Assembly: GCA_031119395.1 (NCBI GenBank)
Contig: JAVHYA010000032.1
Coordinates: 1 to 41,693, forward strand
From: Pseudomonadota bacterium
Lineage (GTDB): Bacteria; Pseudomonadota; Gammaproteobacteria; Burkholderiales; Burkholderiaceae_C
Direction of reading: 5' to 3'
Length of the DNA stretch: 41,693 bases
The notes below the pieces were generated by a model. It did not search any database. It had not been told where the DNA came from and was given only the letters and a program-made list of their open reading frames with translations. Every line of letters starts with the position of its first letter. The first letter of the stretch is position 1. Below, one piece after another: positions 24,517 to 32,552 of the stretch. A program made the position numbers and the translations under genes.

Positions 24517-25836
24517 ATGACCCGTGCTGCTGTGCGTCCCTGGGGCTGGAGCCTCGTCCTGCTCGTCGCCGGCTGTGGTGGCGGGGGCGGAGGAGGCGGG
24601 GGCTTCCCGATCGCGGCGCTGCCGGGCACGCCTGCCCCCGCGCCGGCGCCCGCACCCGCGCCTTCACCCGCGCCGGCTCCCTCTCCCGCCCCTGCACCGG
24701 CTCCGGCGCCGGCTCCGGCGCCGGCACCCGCGCCCGGCCCGCTCAAGGTGGTCGAACTGGCCACCGGCCTCGCCAACCCGTGGAGCCTGGCCTTCCTGCC
24801 CGACGGCCGCATGCTCGTCACCCAGCGCGGCGGCCAGATCCGGCTGCGCAATGCCGACGGCAGCGCGGCCAACGGCGGTGCCGACGATGTGTGCTGCGTG
24901 CCGGCGGTCGACACGGCCGGGCAGGGCGGGCTGCTCGACATCGCGCTCGACCCGGCCTTCGCCAGCAACCGGCGCATCTACTTCAGCTTCTCCGAACGCG
25001 ACGGCAGCGGCGCCAACGGCACCGCGGTCGGCCGTGCCGAGATCGACCTCGCGACCCGCACGCTGGCCAACGTCACCGTCATCTACCGCCAGACGCCCAA
25101 GGTCACGGGCAGCAGCGGCCACTACGGCTCGCGCCTGGTGTTCGACCGCGGCGGCGCGCTCTTCGTGACGATGGGCGAGCGCCAGATCGACAGCCAGCGC
25201 GGCTTCGCGCAGGACCTCACGCGAGGCAACGGCAAGGTGGCGCGCATCACGACCGACGGCGGGGCCGCGCCCGGCAACCCGGCGTGGACCGTGGCCGGCG
25301 CGCAGCCCGAACTGTGGAGCTACGGCCACCGCAACCCGCAGGGCGCGGCGCTGCATCCGGCCACCGGCGAACTGTGGACCAGCGAGCACGGCCCGCAGGG
25401 CGGCGACGAGATCAACCGCACGCTGCCGGGCCTGAACTACGGCTGGCCCGTCATCAGCTGGGGCCAGGAATACGGCACCACCACGCAGCTGGGCGAGGGC
25501 ACGGCCAAGGCGGGCATGGAACAGCCCGCCACCTTCTGGGAAACCATCGACGGCTCGCCCTGGACGCCGGGCACGCAGAAGTCGTCGATCGCGCCCAGCG
25601 GCCTGGCCTTCTACACCGGCGACAAGATGCCCGAGTGGCAGGGCAGCCTGTTCAGCGGCGCGCTGGCGGGCACGGCGCTGTGGCGGCTCACGCTCAGCGG
25701 CAACACGGTCGTCGCGCGCGAGCGCCTGCTGGCCGAGCGCGGCGAACGCATCCGCGATGTGCGGCAGGGCCCGGATGGCTGGCTCTACCTGCTCACCGAC
25801 GGCGGCAACGGCAAGCTCCTGCGCCTGGAGCGCTGA
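24517..25836 (+). CDS. PQQ-dependent soluble aldose sugar dehydrogenase-like lipoprotein
   Basis: A 439-aa exported protein. MTRAAVRPWGWSLVLLVAGC has a lipobox (VAGC, Cys20), so it is probably anchored in the outer membrane. A poly-Gly stretch and an Ala-Pro repeat linker (about residues 37-74) lead to a six-bladed propeller (about 75-439) of the GSDH/YliI family. LATGLANPWSLAFLPDG, GQGGLLDIALDP, His201 (SSGHYGSRLVF, the position of the catalytic base), GHRNPQG, SEHGPQGGDEIN and LNYGWP are family hallmarks. It oxidises aldoses in the periplasm if PQQ is available; no pqq genes are in the window. ACGGAG precedes ATG 24517. Its activity on a particular sugar is not shown. Confidence 0.87.
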   Translation: MTRAAVRPWGWSLVLLVAGCGGGGGGGGGFPIAALPGTPAPAPAPAPAPSPAPAPSPAPAPAPAPAPAPAPAPGPLKVVELATGLANPWSLAFLPDGRMLVTQRGGQIRLRNADGSAANGGADDVCCVPAVDTAGQGGLLDIALDPAFASNRRIYFSFSERDGSGANGTAVGRAEIDLATRTLANVTVIYRQTPKVTGSSGHYGSRLVFDRGGALFVTMGERQIDSQRGFAQDLTRGNGKVARITTDGGAAPGNPAWTVAGAQPELWSYGHRNPQGAALHPATGELWTSEHGPQGGDEINRTLPGLNYGWPVISWGQEYGTTTQLGEGTAKAGMEQPATFWETIDGSPWTPGTQKSSIAPSGLAFYTGDKMPEWQGSLFSGALAGTALWRLTLSGNTVVARERLLAERGERIRDVRQGPDGWLYLLTDGGNGKLLRLER

Positions 25837-25853
25837 CCCGCGTCTTTCCGCTT

Positions 25854-25879
25854 GCTATCGATTTCGTAGCTGCTCACGC
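25854..25879 (+). repeat. 26-nt dispersed motif, copy 2 (intergenic)
   Basis: GCTATC-GATTTCGTAG-CTGCTCACGC matches the copy inside dgoA at 23 of 26 positions. It lies 18 nt after the sugar dehydrogenase stop, in the 87-nt convergent gap. It is AT-rich against its surroundings. Family and function are not known to me beyond being a recurrent Comamonadaceae-type element. Confidence 0.6.
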
Positions 25880-25923
25880 AGGCGGGGCGGGCGCTGCAGC
25901 CCGATCGGGCCTGAATCCCCGGC

Positions 25924-27357
25924 TCAGGCGGGCTGGCCTGCCGGCGCCGGCGCCACCGCGGCGGCAGGCCGCGCCGCCAGCAGCCGCTTGCGCACCGCGT
26001 GGATGTTGTTGCGCAGCGCGTAGAGCTCCTCGGCGTACGACAGCGGCACCGTCACGCGGTTGGCCACGCGGTCGAGCTCGTCCAGCTCGTCGAGCAGCTC
26101 GTTGCGATCGCCTTCGCCCGAGGCCACCTTGGCCTCGATCTCGCGCAGGCGCGCGTACCAGCGGAACACGCGCCGCCGCACGCGGAAGGTGTAGAGCGGC
26201 GGCACGATGCGCGACAGCGGCAGCAGCAGCACGATCAGGCCGCCGATCACCAGCCACATGCGCTCGATGAGGTTGCTGGCCCAGAAGGGCAGGTAGCGCT
26301 GCCAGAAGGCCGGCGTGCCGTTGATGGCGCGGTCGCCCTCGGCGCTCACCGGCAGCTCGCTGGTGCGCGTGTTGGGGAACTCGCGCGCCCGGTTGAACCA
26401 GTGCGCGCCGCCGTGGATGGCCTGCGCCGCCTGGGCGAAGAGCTGGCGCAGGGCGGGGTGCGTGGCCTCGCGCGTGAGCAGCGAGGTGGTGGCCGCGAGC
26501 ATGGCCACGTCGTGCGTGGGCACGTCGCCCGCCAGGTCGACGATGCCGCGCGGCAGGCTCACCGACGAGAAGAAGGGAAAGATGCGCGTGTACGCATCGA
26601 CCTGGCTCAGGTCCACCAGCGCGATGCCCGGCGTGCGCAGCAGGCGCTGCACCAGCGGCGACTGCGGCGCCGAGGCCAGCACCACGGCGTCGAGCAGGCC
26701 GGCCTCCAGCGCCTCGGTCGCGGGCGCCTGTTCGAGTTGCGACAGCTTCAGCTTCGACGCGTCGAGCCGGTTGGCCGCGAACATCCTCTCCATGATCTCC
26801 GGCACGCCGCTGCCAGGCTTGTCGACGTTCACGCGCAGGCCCTCGAGCTGCGCCAGCGAGGTGATGGGTGCGGGTTCGGGCGGCGCGGGCGGCGGCTCGC
26901 CGCGGCGCCGCGGCGGCGCCTTCGGGTCGGGCGCGGGCACGGGCAGCGCATCGGTGCGGTAGAAGATCCACAGCGGCTCGAAGAACAGGGCACCCAGCGA
27001 GGTGAGGCCGGCCTCCTCGTCGGCCGCCGGGTCGGCCGCCCCGCCGCGCACGAAGCCCACGTCGGCCTGGCCCTCGCGCAGCAGGCGCAGATTGTCGAGC
27101 GAGCCGCTGGTGGGCTTGAGCTCCACCTCGATGCCATTGGCCTTCAGCGCATCGGCATAGCGCTTGCCGAATTCGGCATACGCGCTGCCTGCCGGGCCGG
27201 TGGCCAGCGACACCTTCTTGGGCGGCTGCGGGTCGAGCCAGACGTAGGCCGCGACCAGCACGCCGATGACGATGAACACCACCGGCCCGGCCGAGGCGAC
27301 CAGGTCGCGGATGGCCAGCAGCACCAGCTTCACGGGGCGGGGCAGGCCGAGCTTCAC
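25924..27357 (-). CDS. Membrane-anchored TAXI-family TRAP solute-binding protein
   Basis: A 477-aa protein. It starts at GTG (27355-27357), overlapping the P1 peptidase stop by GTGA. A transmembrane anchor (about residues 20-43, GPVVFIVIGVLVAAYVW) is followed by a periplasmic TAXI domain: KKVSLATGPAGSAYAEFGKR, GSLDNLRLLREGQADVGFVRG, SLAQLEGLRVNVDKPGSGVP. A low-complexity Pro-rich insert (DPKAPPRRRGEPPPAPPEP) interrupts it. A second membrane segment (ERMWLVIGGLIVLLLPLS, about 365-382) leads to a cytoplasmic helical tail of about 90 residues. Unlike usual soluble TAXI receptors it is tethered at both ends, a form seen in beta- and gammaproteobacteria. No DctQ/DctM partner lies next to it, so transport is uncertain. 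Confidence 0.83.
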   Translation of the reverse strand: MKLGLPRPVKLVLLAIRDLVASAGPVVFIVIGVLVAAYVWLDPQPPKKVSLATGPAGSAYAEFGKRYADALKANGIEVELKPTSGSLDNLRLLREGQADVGFVRGGAADPAADEEAGLTSLGALFFEPLWIFYRTDALPVPAPDPKAPPRRRGEPPPAPPEPAPITSLAQLEGLRVNVDKPGSGVPEIMERMFAANRLDASKLKLSQLEQAPATEALEAGLLDAVVLASAPQSPLVQRLLRTPGIALVDLSQVDAYTRIFPFFSSVSLPRGIVDLAGDVPTHDVAMLAATTSLLTREATHPALRQLFAQAAQAIHGGAHWFNRAREFPNTRTSELPVSAEGDRAINGTPAFWQRYLPFWASNLIERMWLVIGGLIVLLLPLSRIVPPLYTFRVRRRVFRWYARLREIEAKVASGEGDRNELLDELDELDRVANRVTVPLSYAEELYALRNNIHAVRKRLLAARPAAAVAPAPAGQPA

Positions 27358-28397
27358 GGCATGCCCCCGAGCTCGTTCATGGCCGGCACGCGCCAGTCGC
27401 CCACCTGCACCGTGCGCGCCGCCTGCACGGCACGCACGGTGGCGCGTGCCACCGCCTCGGCGGCCATGGTCGACAGCACCGTCATGCCCGGGGCCGCGCC
27501 CTGCAGCGGCACGCGGCCCGTGGCCAGCGCGAACAGCGTGTCGCCATCGCTCATGGTGTGCACCGGGTTGATGGCGCGGGCCAGGCCGTCGTGCGCCACC
27601 GTGGCCAGGCGGTTGGCCTGCACCTTGGTCAGCACCGCATCGGTGGCGACCACGCCGATGGTGGTGTTGGTGCCGGCCAGCAGCGGCTGCGGCAGCTCGC
27701 CGCGCAGCAGCGAGCGCCGCGTGTCGCGCAACGCGCGGCCGTCGTCGGTGCGCGCGCCGGCCAGCACCGCGCCGGTGTCGGGGTCGACCACGTCGCCCAG
27801 CGCGTTGCAGGCGATCAGCGCACCGACGGTGACGCCGCCCACGGTGACCGACGCGGTGCCGATGCCGCCCTTCATCGCGTGCTGCACGCCGAACAGCTTG
27901 CCCACCAGCGCACCCGCGCCGGCGCCCACGTTGCCTTCGGCCGGCGCCCCGCGCGAGGCGGCCTCGCAGGCCGCATAGCCGGCGGCCGCGTCGGGCCGCA
28001 CGCGTGCGCCGTCGGCATGGCTCAGCGGCAGGTCGAACAGCACGGCTGCGGGCACGATCGGCAGCGTGCCGTAGCGCACGTCCAGGCCCACGCCGCGCTC
28101 CTCCAGCCAACGGACCGCGCCGTCGGCGGCCGCCAGGCCCCAGGCGCTGCCGCCTGCGAGCACGACCGCATGCACCTGCTGCACGAAGTTGCCGGGCGCG
28201 AGCAGGTCCGTCTCGCGTGTGCCCGGCGCTGCGCCGCGCACGTCCACGCCGCCCACCGCGCCTTCGCGCGCGATGACGACGGTGCAGCCGCTGGGCCGTC
28301 GTTCGTCGGTGAAGTGGCCGACCTCGATGCCGGCGACGTCGGTGATGGCGCCGTCGCCGTGCAGCGGGCGTGGGGAGCGGGCGGGTGCGTGGGACAT
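27354..28397 (-). CDS. P1-family peptidase (DmpA/NylC-type Ntn hydrolase)
   Basis: A 347-aa self-processing amidohydrolase of MEROPS family S58/P1. TDVAGIEVGHFTDERRPSGC, the GGSAWGLAAADGAVRWL region and MKGGIGTASV are family blocks. The expected autocleavage site is AGTNTTIGVVATDA, where Asn244-Thr245 would be split to free Thr245 as N-terminal nucleophile; DmpA and BapA use Ser, whereas NylC uses Asn-Thr. There is no signal peptide. Activity could be L-aminopeptidase/D-esterase, beta-aminopeptidase or amide hydrolase. The stop overlaps the GTG of the TAXI gene, so the two are translationally coupled, which hints at uptake of a peptide-like or amide substrate, a guess. Confidence 0.85.
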   Translation of the reverse strand: MSHAPARSPRPLHGDGAITDVAGIEVGHFTDERRPSGCTVVIAREGAVGGVDVRGAAPGTRETDLLAPGNFVQQVHAVVLAGGSAWGLAAADGAVRWLEERGVGLDVRYGTLPIVPAAVLFDLPLSHADGARVRPDAAAGYAACEAASRGAPAEGNVGAGAGALVGKLFGVQHAMKGGIGTASVTVGGVTVGALIACNALGDVVDPDTGAVLAGARTDDGRALRDTRRSLLRGELPQPLLAGTNTTIGVVATDAVLTKVQANRLATVAHDGLARAINPVHTMSDGDTLFALATGRVPLQGAAPGMTVLSTMAAEAVARATVRAVQAARTVQVGDWRVPAMNELGGMP

Positions 28398-28597
28398 CGG
28401 GCGGCATCATAGGCGCGGGGCCTGCCGCCCGACCCCGTGCGCTGGTGACGCTTTGCATCCGTCGTCCCCATCGGTGGCGCCTGCGGCGGAATTGGTAACG
28501 GATGTGACGAATTGGCCCGCAACGCCCGCTGCACCTGCGCTGCGGGCCGATCGCACTTTGCATGCCTCGCACGGGCGAGGCCCTTACGATCCCCCGG

Positions 28598-29899
28598 ATG
28601 AGCATGGATGAACAGACGAACGCACGCCGCCACGTGGTGGTGATCGGCGCGGGCGCGATCGGCTGCGCGAGCGCGATCGAGGCCCTGCGGGCAGGTCTTC
28701 GGGTGACGGTGGTCGAGCCCGGCGAACCCGGTGGAGAGCAGGCCACGAGCTACGGCAACGCGGGCTGGCTGTCTTCGCACTCGGTCGTGCCGCCCGCGCT
28801 GCCGGGTGCCTGGCGCAAGGTGCCGGGCTGGCTGGCCGATCCGCTCGGGCCGCTGGCGGTGCGCTGGGCCTATCTGCCGCGCGCGTTGCCCTGGCTGCTG
28901 CGCTACCTCGCCTCGGGCCGGACCGAGGCGCGCGTGCAGGCCATTGCCGATGCGCTGCGCACGCTGCTCGTCGACGCGCCGGCCCTGCATGCCCGGCTGG
29001 CCGCGGCGGCGGGCGTGCCCGAGCTGATCGAGCAGCGCGGCCTGCTGCACGTGTACCGCTCGCGCGAGGAATTCGACGGCGAGGCGCTGGCGTGGCGGGT
29101 GCGCGGGCGCACCGGCGTGCAATGGGAGGCATGGGACGCCGCCACCCTGCGCGCCCGCGAGCCCGACCTGGATGCCCGCTACACGCTGGGCATCCACGTG
29201 CCCGAGGCGGGCCACTGCCGCCAGCCCGGCGCCTACGTGGCGGCGCTGGCACGGCATGCGTCGGTGCTCGGGGCCGATTGGCACCGGGGCCGCGCCACCG
29301 GCCTGCGCATCGAAGGCGGCCGCCTGTGTGCCGTGCAGACCGAGCGTGGCGAGATCGCGGCCGACGCCGCCGTGATCGCCGCGGGCGCGCGCTCGGCACC
29401 GCTGGCGGCGGCGGCCGGCACGCCCGTGCCGCTCGAATCCGAGCGCGGCTACCACGTGATGCTGCAAGGCGCCGCCGCCGGCCCGCGCACGCCCACGATG
29501 GCGGCCGACGGCAAGCTCATCGTGCACGCGATGCGCGACGGCCTGCGCGCCGCGGGGCAGGTCGAGATCGCGGGCCTGGCCGCCGCGCCCGACTGGCGCC
29601 GCGCCGAGATCCTGCGGCAGCACCTGCTGCGCATGTTCCCGGCGCTCGAGGCGCAGGCCGGCGCGATCGAGGTGCGCCAGTGGCTGGGCCACCGCCCGAG
29701 CCTGCCCGACGGGCTGCCGTGCATCGGCCTGTCGCGCGCGAGCGAGGACGTCGTGCTCGCCTTCGGCCATGGCCACGTGGGTCTGGGCGCGTCGGCGCGC
29801 ACCGGCCAGTGGGTGGGGCGGCTGCTGGCCGAGCGCCGCGCCTGGCCCGCGCTCGCGCCCTTCGATCCGCGCCGCTTCCACGCACGCCACGCCGCCTGA
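28598..29899 (+). CDS. FAD-dependent amino-acid oxidoreductase (DadA-like)
   Basis: A 433-aa flavoprotein of the DAO superfamily. GAGAIG (18-23) in HVVVIGAGAIGCASAIEALR is the FAD-binding loop. SYGNAGWLSSHSVVPPALPG is the DadA-type signature, and the C-terminal FGHGHVGLGASARTGQWVG closes the FAD site. It probably oxidises a D-amino acid or another secondary amine, passing electrons to the respiratory chain. ATG 28598 was chosen (MSMDEQTN); ATG 28604 is also possible. Divergent from the P1 peptidase with a 200-nt gap in which I see no conserved element. Confidence 0.83.
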   Translation: MSMDEQTNARRHVVVIGAGAIGCASAIEALRAGLRVTVVEPGEPGGEQATSYGNAGWLSSHSVVPPALPGAWRKVPGWLADPLGPLAVRWAYLPRALPWLLRYLASGRTEARVQAIADALRTLLVDAPALHARLAAAAGVPELIEQRGLLHVYRSREEFDGEALAWRVRGRTGVQWEAWDAATLRAREPDLDARYTLGIHVPEAGHCRQPGAYVAALARHASVLGADWHRGRATGLRIEGGRLCAVQTERGEIAADAAVIAAGARSAPLAAAAGTPVPLESERGYHVMLQGAAAGPRTPTMAADGKLIVHAMRDGLRAAGQVEIAGLAAAPDWRRAEILRQHLLRMFPALEAQAGAIEVRQWLGHRPSLPDGLPCIGLSRASEDVVLAFGHGHVGLGASARTGQWVGRLLAERRAWPALAPFDPRRFHARHAA

Positions 29900-29944
29900 G
29901 GGGCGTGGCGGCGTGGCCGCATCCTGTGCGGTGCATGGCCAAGG

Positions 29945-29960
29945 TTTGACGCCTGTCAAA
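29945..29960. promoter_or_regulatory. FNR/Anr/FixK-type box upstream of the phaC cluster
   Basis: TTTGAC-GCCT-GTCAAA is a 6-bp perfect inverted repeat with a 4-nt spacer. It satisfies the relaxed FNR/FixK consensus TTGAY-N4-RTCAA. It lies 88 nt before the phaC ATG, a fitting distance for a class II promoter with a leader of about 55 nt (a transcription start near 29994 would place the box at -41.5). No good -10 is seen. Oxygen-linked activation is inferred; a CRP-like protein is the main alternative. Confidence 0.62.
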
Positions 29961-30048
29961 TTTCCGACCTGGGCGGTGGTCGGTCGATGCGGGTTCACCG
30001 CCTATCGTCGGTTCTGGTCGCATCTTTCCTGTTTCGGTCGATCCAGCC

Positions 30049-31776
30049 ATGACGCACGCCTCCCGCCCGCCCGACCTTTCGCACACCGCACCGTACGACG
30101 TGGAGGTGCGTGCTGCCCTGGCCCGGGCCACCGGGGCGCTGTCACCCGCTGCCGCGCTGCTCGCCGCGGTCGACTGGGCGGTGCACCTGGCCGTGTCGCC
30201 GGGCAAGCGCCTGCAGCTGGTGCAACTGGCGCTGCGCCTGCAGCGGCAACTGGCGCACGATGCCGGCGCGCGGATGATCGCGCCCCACGGTGTCGCCCCG
30301 CCGGCGCGGGCGCCCGACCGCCGGTTCGCGGCGCCCGAGTGGCAGCAGTGGCCCTTCTACCTCTGGCAGCGAAGCTTCCTGGCGACCGAGCGGTGGTGGG
30401 ACGCCGCGACCCACGACGTGTTCGGCGTCGAGAAGCACCACCAGGACCTGGTGGCCTTCGGCGCCCGCCAGTGGCTGGACATGTTCTCGCCCGGCAACCT
30501 GCCGTGGACCAACCCGCAGGTGGTGGCGCGCACGGTGCAGCAGGGCGGTGCCAACCTGTGGCGGGGCCTGTGGTACTGGGCCGAGGACCTGCAGCGCCTG
30601 GCCAGTGACGCGCCGCCGGTCGGCAGCGAGGCCCATCGTGTGGGCCAGACGCTCGCCGTCACGCCGGGCAAGGTGGTGCTGCGCAACGCGCTGATCGAGC
30701 TGATCCAGTACGCCCCGGCCACGCCCACCGTGTACCCGGAGCCGGTGCTCATCGTGCCGGCCTGGATCATGAAGTACTACATCCTGGACCTGTCCGCGCA
30801 GGACTCGCTGGTGAAGTACCTCGTCGGGCAGGGCCACACCGTGTTCTGCATCTCGTGGAAGAACCCCGGCGAGGCGGAGCGCGGCCTGGGCATGGAGGAC
30901 TACCTCGCGCTCGGCCTGAACGCGGCGCTCGATGCCGTGAACACCCTGTGCCCCGGGCGCAAGGTGCACGCGACCGGCTACTGCCTGGGCGGCACGCTGC
31001 TGGCCATCGGCGCGGCGGCCATGGCGCGCGACGGCGATGCGCGGCTGGCCACCACCACCTACTTCGCGGCGCAGACCGACTTCTCCGAGCCGGGCGAGCT
31101 GGGCCTGTTCATCGACGAGAGCCAGCTCAGCCTGCTGGAAGCGCAGATGCACGAGACCGGCTACCTCACCGCGCAGCAGATGGCCGGCGCCTTCAGCATG
31201 CTGCGCAGCTACGACCTGCTGTGGTCCCGCGTGGTCGGCGAGTACCTGCTGGGCGAGCGCCCGCCGATGAACGACCTGATGGCCTGGAACGCCGACGCCA
31301 CCCGCATGCCGGCGCGCATGCACTCCGAGTACCTGCGCCGGCTGTTCCTCGACGACGACCTGGCGGAGGGCCGCTTTCCGGTCGGCGGCCGGCCCGTCAC
31401 GCTGGGCAGCCTGCACCTGCCCACCTTCATGGTCGGCACCCTGACCGACCACGTGGCGCCCTGGCGCTCGGTGCACAAGCTGCACTTTCTCAGCCCGGCC
31501 GAGATCACCTTCGCGCTGACCAGCGGCGGGCACAACGCCGGCATCGTCAATCCGCCCGGGCCCGAGTCGCACCGGCGCTATCAGCTGCTCACGCGTCCTG
31601 CCCAGGGCCCCTACCTGGCGCCCGAGGAATGGCTGGCGCAGGCCCCCGAACATGCCGGCTCGTGGTGGCCGGCCTGGCAGCGCTGGCTGGCGGCCCATTC
31701 CGGCGCCCGGGTCAAGCCGCCGCGCATGGGCGCGGCCCTCGCGGATGCGCCGGGGCAGTACGTCCTGGAGAAATGA
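30049..31776 (+). CDS. phaC: Class I poly(3-hydroxyalkanoate) synthase
   Basis: A 575-aa polymerase that joins (R)-3-hydroxyacyl-CoA into polyhydroxyalkanoate on the granule surface. The catalytic Cys312 sits in GYCLGG (lipase-like box), with the Asp in VGTLTDHVAPW and the His in SGGHNAGIVNPPG completing the triad. EPVLIVPAWIMKYYILDLS and FCISWKNPGEAERG are PhaC signatures. The first 100 residues are divergent from PhaC1 of Cupriavidus, and there is no phaA or phaB beside it, so it is probably an additional paralogue. It opens the eight-gene run behind the FNR-like box and its stop is 1 nt from the next ATG. Confidence 0.93.
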   Translation: MTHASRPPDLSHTAPYDVEVRAALARATGALSPAAALLAAVDWAVHLAVSPGKRLQLVQLALRLQRQLAHDAGARMIAPHGVAPPARAPDRRFAAPEWQQWPFYLWQRSFLATERWWDAATHDVFGVEKHHQDLVAFGARQWLDMFSPGNLPWTNPQVVARTVQQGGANLWRGLWYWAEDLQRLASDAPPVGSEAHRVGQTLAVTPGKVVLRNALIELIQYAPATPTVYPEPVLIVPAWIMKYYILDLSAQDSLVKYLVGQGHTVFCISWKNPGEAERGLGMEDYLALGLNAALDAVNTLCPGRKVHATGYCLGGTLLAIGAAAMARDGDARLATTTYFAAQTDFSEPGELGLFIDESQLSLLEAQMHETGYLTAQQMAGAFSMLRSYDLLWSRVVGEYLLGERPPMNDLMAWNADATRMPARMHSEYLRRLFLDDDLAEGRFPVGGRPVTLGSLHLPTFMVGTLTDHVAPWRSVHKLHFLSPAEITFALTSGGHNAGIVNPPGPESHRRYQLLTRPAQGPYLAPEEWLAQAPEHAGSWWPAWQRWLAAHSGARVKPPRMGAALADAPGQYVLEK

Positions 31777-31777
31777 C

Positions 31778-32548
31778 ATGGACCTGTTCTCCCTCGCCGG
31801 CCGCAAGGGCCTGGTGGTCGGCATCGCCAACGAGCACAGCATCGCCTGGGGCTGCGCGCGCGCATTCCGCGCCGCCGGTGCCAAGCTGGCCGTGACCTGG
31901 TTCAACGACAAGGCGCGGCCCCACGTGGAGCCGCTGGCACGGCAGCTGGACTGCCCCATCGCCCTGCCGCTGGACGTGGAGCAGCCCGGCCAGATGGAGG
32001 CCCTGTTCGAAGTGGTCGCCGCGCAGTGGGGGCGGCTGGACTTCGTGCTGCACTCCATCGCCTTCGCGCCCAGGAGCGACCTGCACGGCCGCGTGGTCGA
32101 TTCGTCGCGCGAGGGTTTCGCGCGGGCCATGGACATCTCCTGCCATTCCTTCGCGCGCATGGCGCACCTGGCCGAGCCGCTGATGAAGGACGGCGGCAGC
32201 CTGATGACCATGAGCTACGTGGGCGCGGAGGAGGTCATTCCCGACTACGGCCTCATGGGGCCGGTGAAGGCCGCGCTGGAGGCCAGCACGCGCTACCTCG
32301 CGGCGGAGCTGGGGCCCCAGGGCATCCGTGTCAACGCCGTCTCGCCCGGGCCGCTGGCCACGCGCGCGGCCTCGGGCATCCCGAACTTCGACGCGCTGCT
32401 GGAAAGCGCGCGCCAGCGCGCGCCGCTGCGGCGGCTGGTGGACATCGACGAGGTCGGTGCGCTGTGCACCTTCCTGGCCGGCGACGCATCGCGCGCCATC
32501 ACCGGCAGCACCCTGTATGTGGATGCGGGCTTCCACGTCCTGGGCTGA
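31778..32548 (+). CDS. fabI: Enoyl-[acyl-carrier-protein] reductase (FabI type)
   Basis: A 256-aa NAD(P)H-dependent reductase. KGLVVGIANEHSIAWGCA is the FabI nucleotide-binding turn, and Tyr157-x6-Lys164 (in EEVIPDYGLMGPVKAALEAS) is the catalytic pair that separates FabI from other SDRs (E. coli Tyr156/Lys163). GGAG (31767-31770) precedes ATG 31778. It differs in detail from housekeeping FabI (LHSIAFAPRSDLHGRVVDSS) and sits in a PHA operon, so it may be a specialised paralogue acting on enoyl-CoA or enoyl-ACP linked to PHA precursors or redox balance. FabI type clear, physiological role inferred. Confidence 0.88.
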   Translation: MDLFSLAGRKGLVVGIANEHSIAWGCARAFRAAGAKLAVTWFNDKARPHVEPLARQLDCPIALPLDVEQPGQMEALFEVVAAQWGRLDFVLHSIAFAPRSDLHGRVVDSSREGFARAMDISCHSFARMAHLAEPLMKDGGSLMTMSYVGAEEVIPDYGLMGPVKAALEASTRYLAAELGPQGIRVNAVSPGPLATRAASGIPNFDALLESARQRAPLRRLVDIDEVGALCTFLAGDASRAITGSTLYVDAGFHVLG

Positions 32549-32552
32549 GCGC

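Noticed and set aside
24630-24740. Repeated GC-rich units that might be taken for a repeat array or CRISPR
   Set aside because: They encode the Ala-Pro linker of the sugar dehydrogenase in frame; there are no spacers.
28398-28597. Divergent gap searched for a regulator site or small RNA
   Set aside because: No dyad, T-run terminator or conserved small ORF could be supported.
27358-28746. Upstream extension of the TAXI frame through the P1 peptidase gene
   Set aside because: The stretch is an Arg/Ala/Gly-rich shadow of the peptidase in another frame; the GTG at 27355-27357 with GTGA overlap is a better start.
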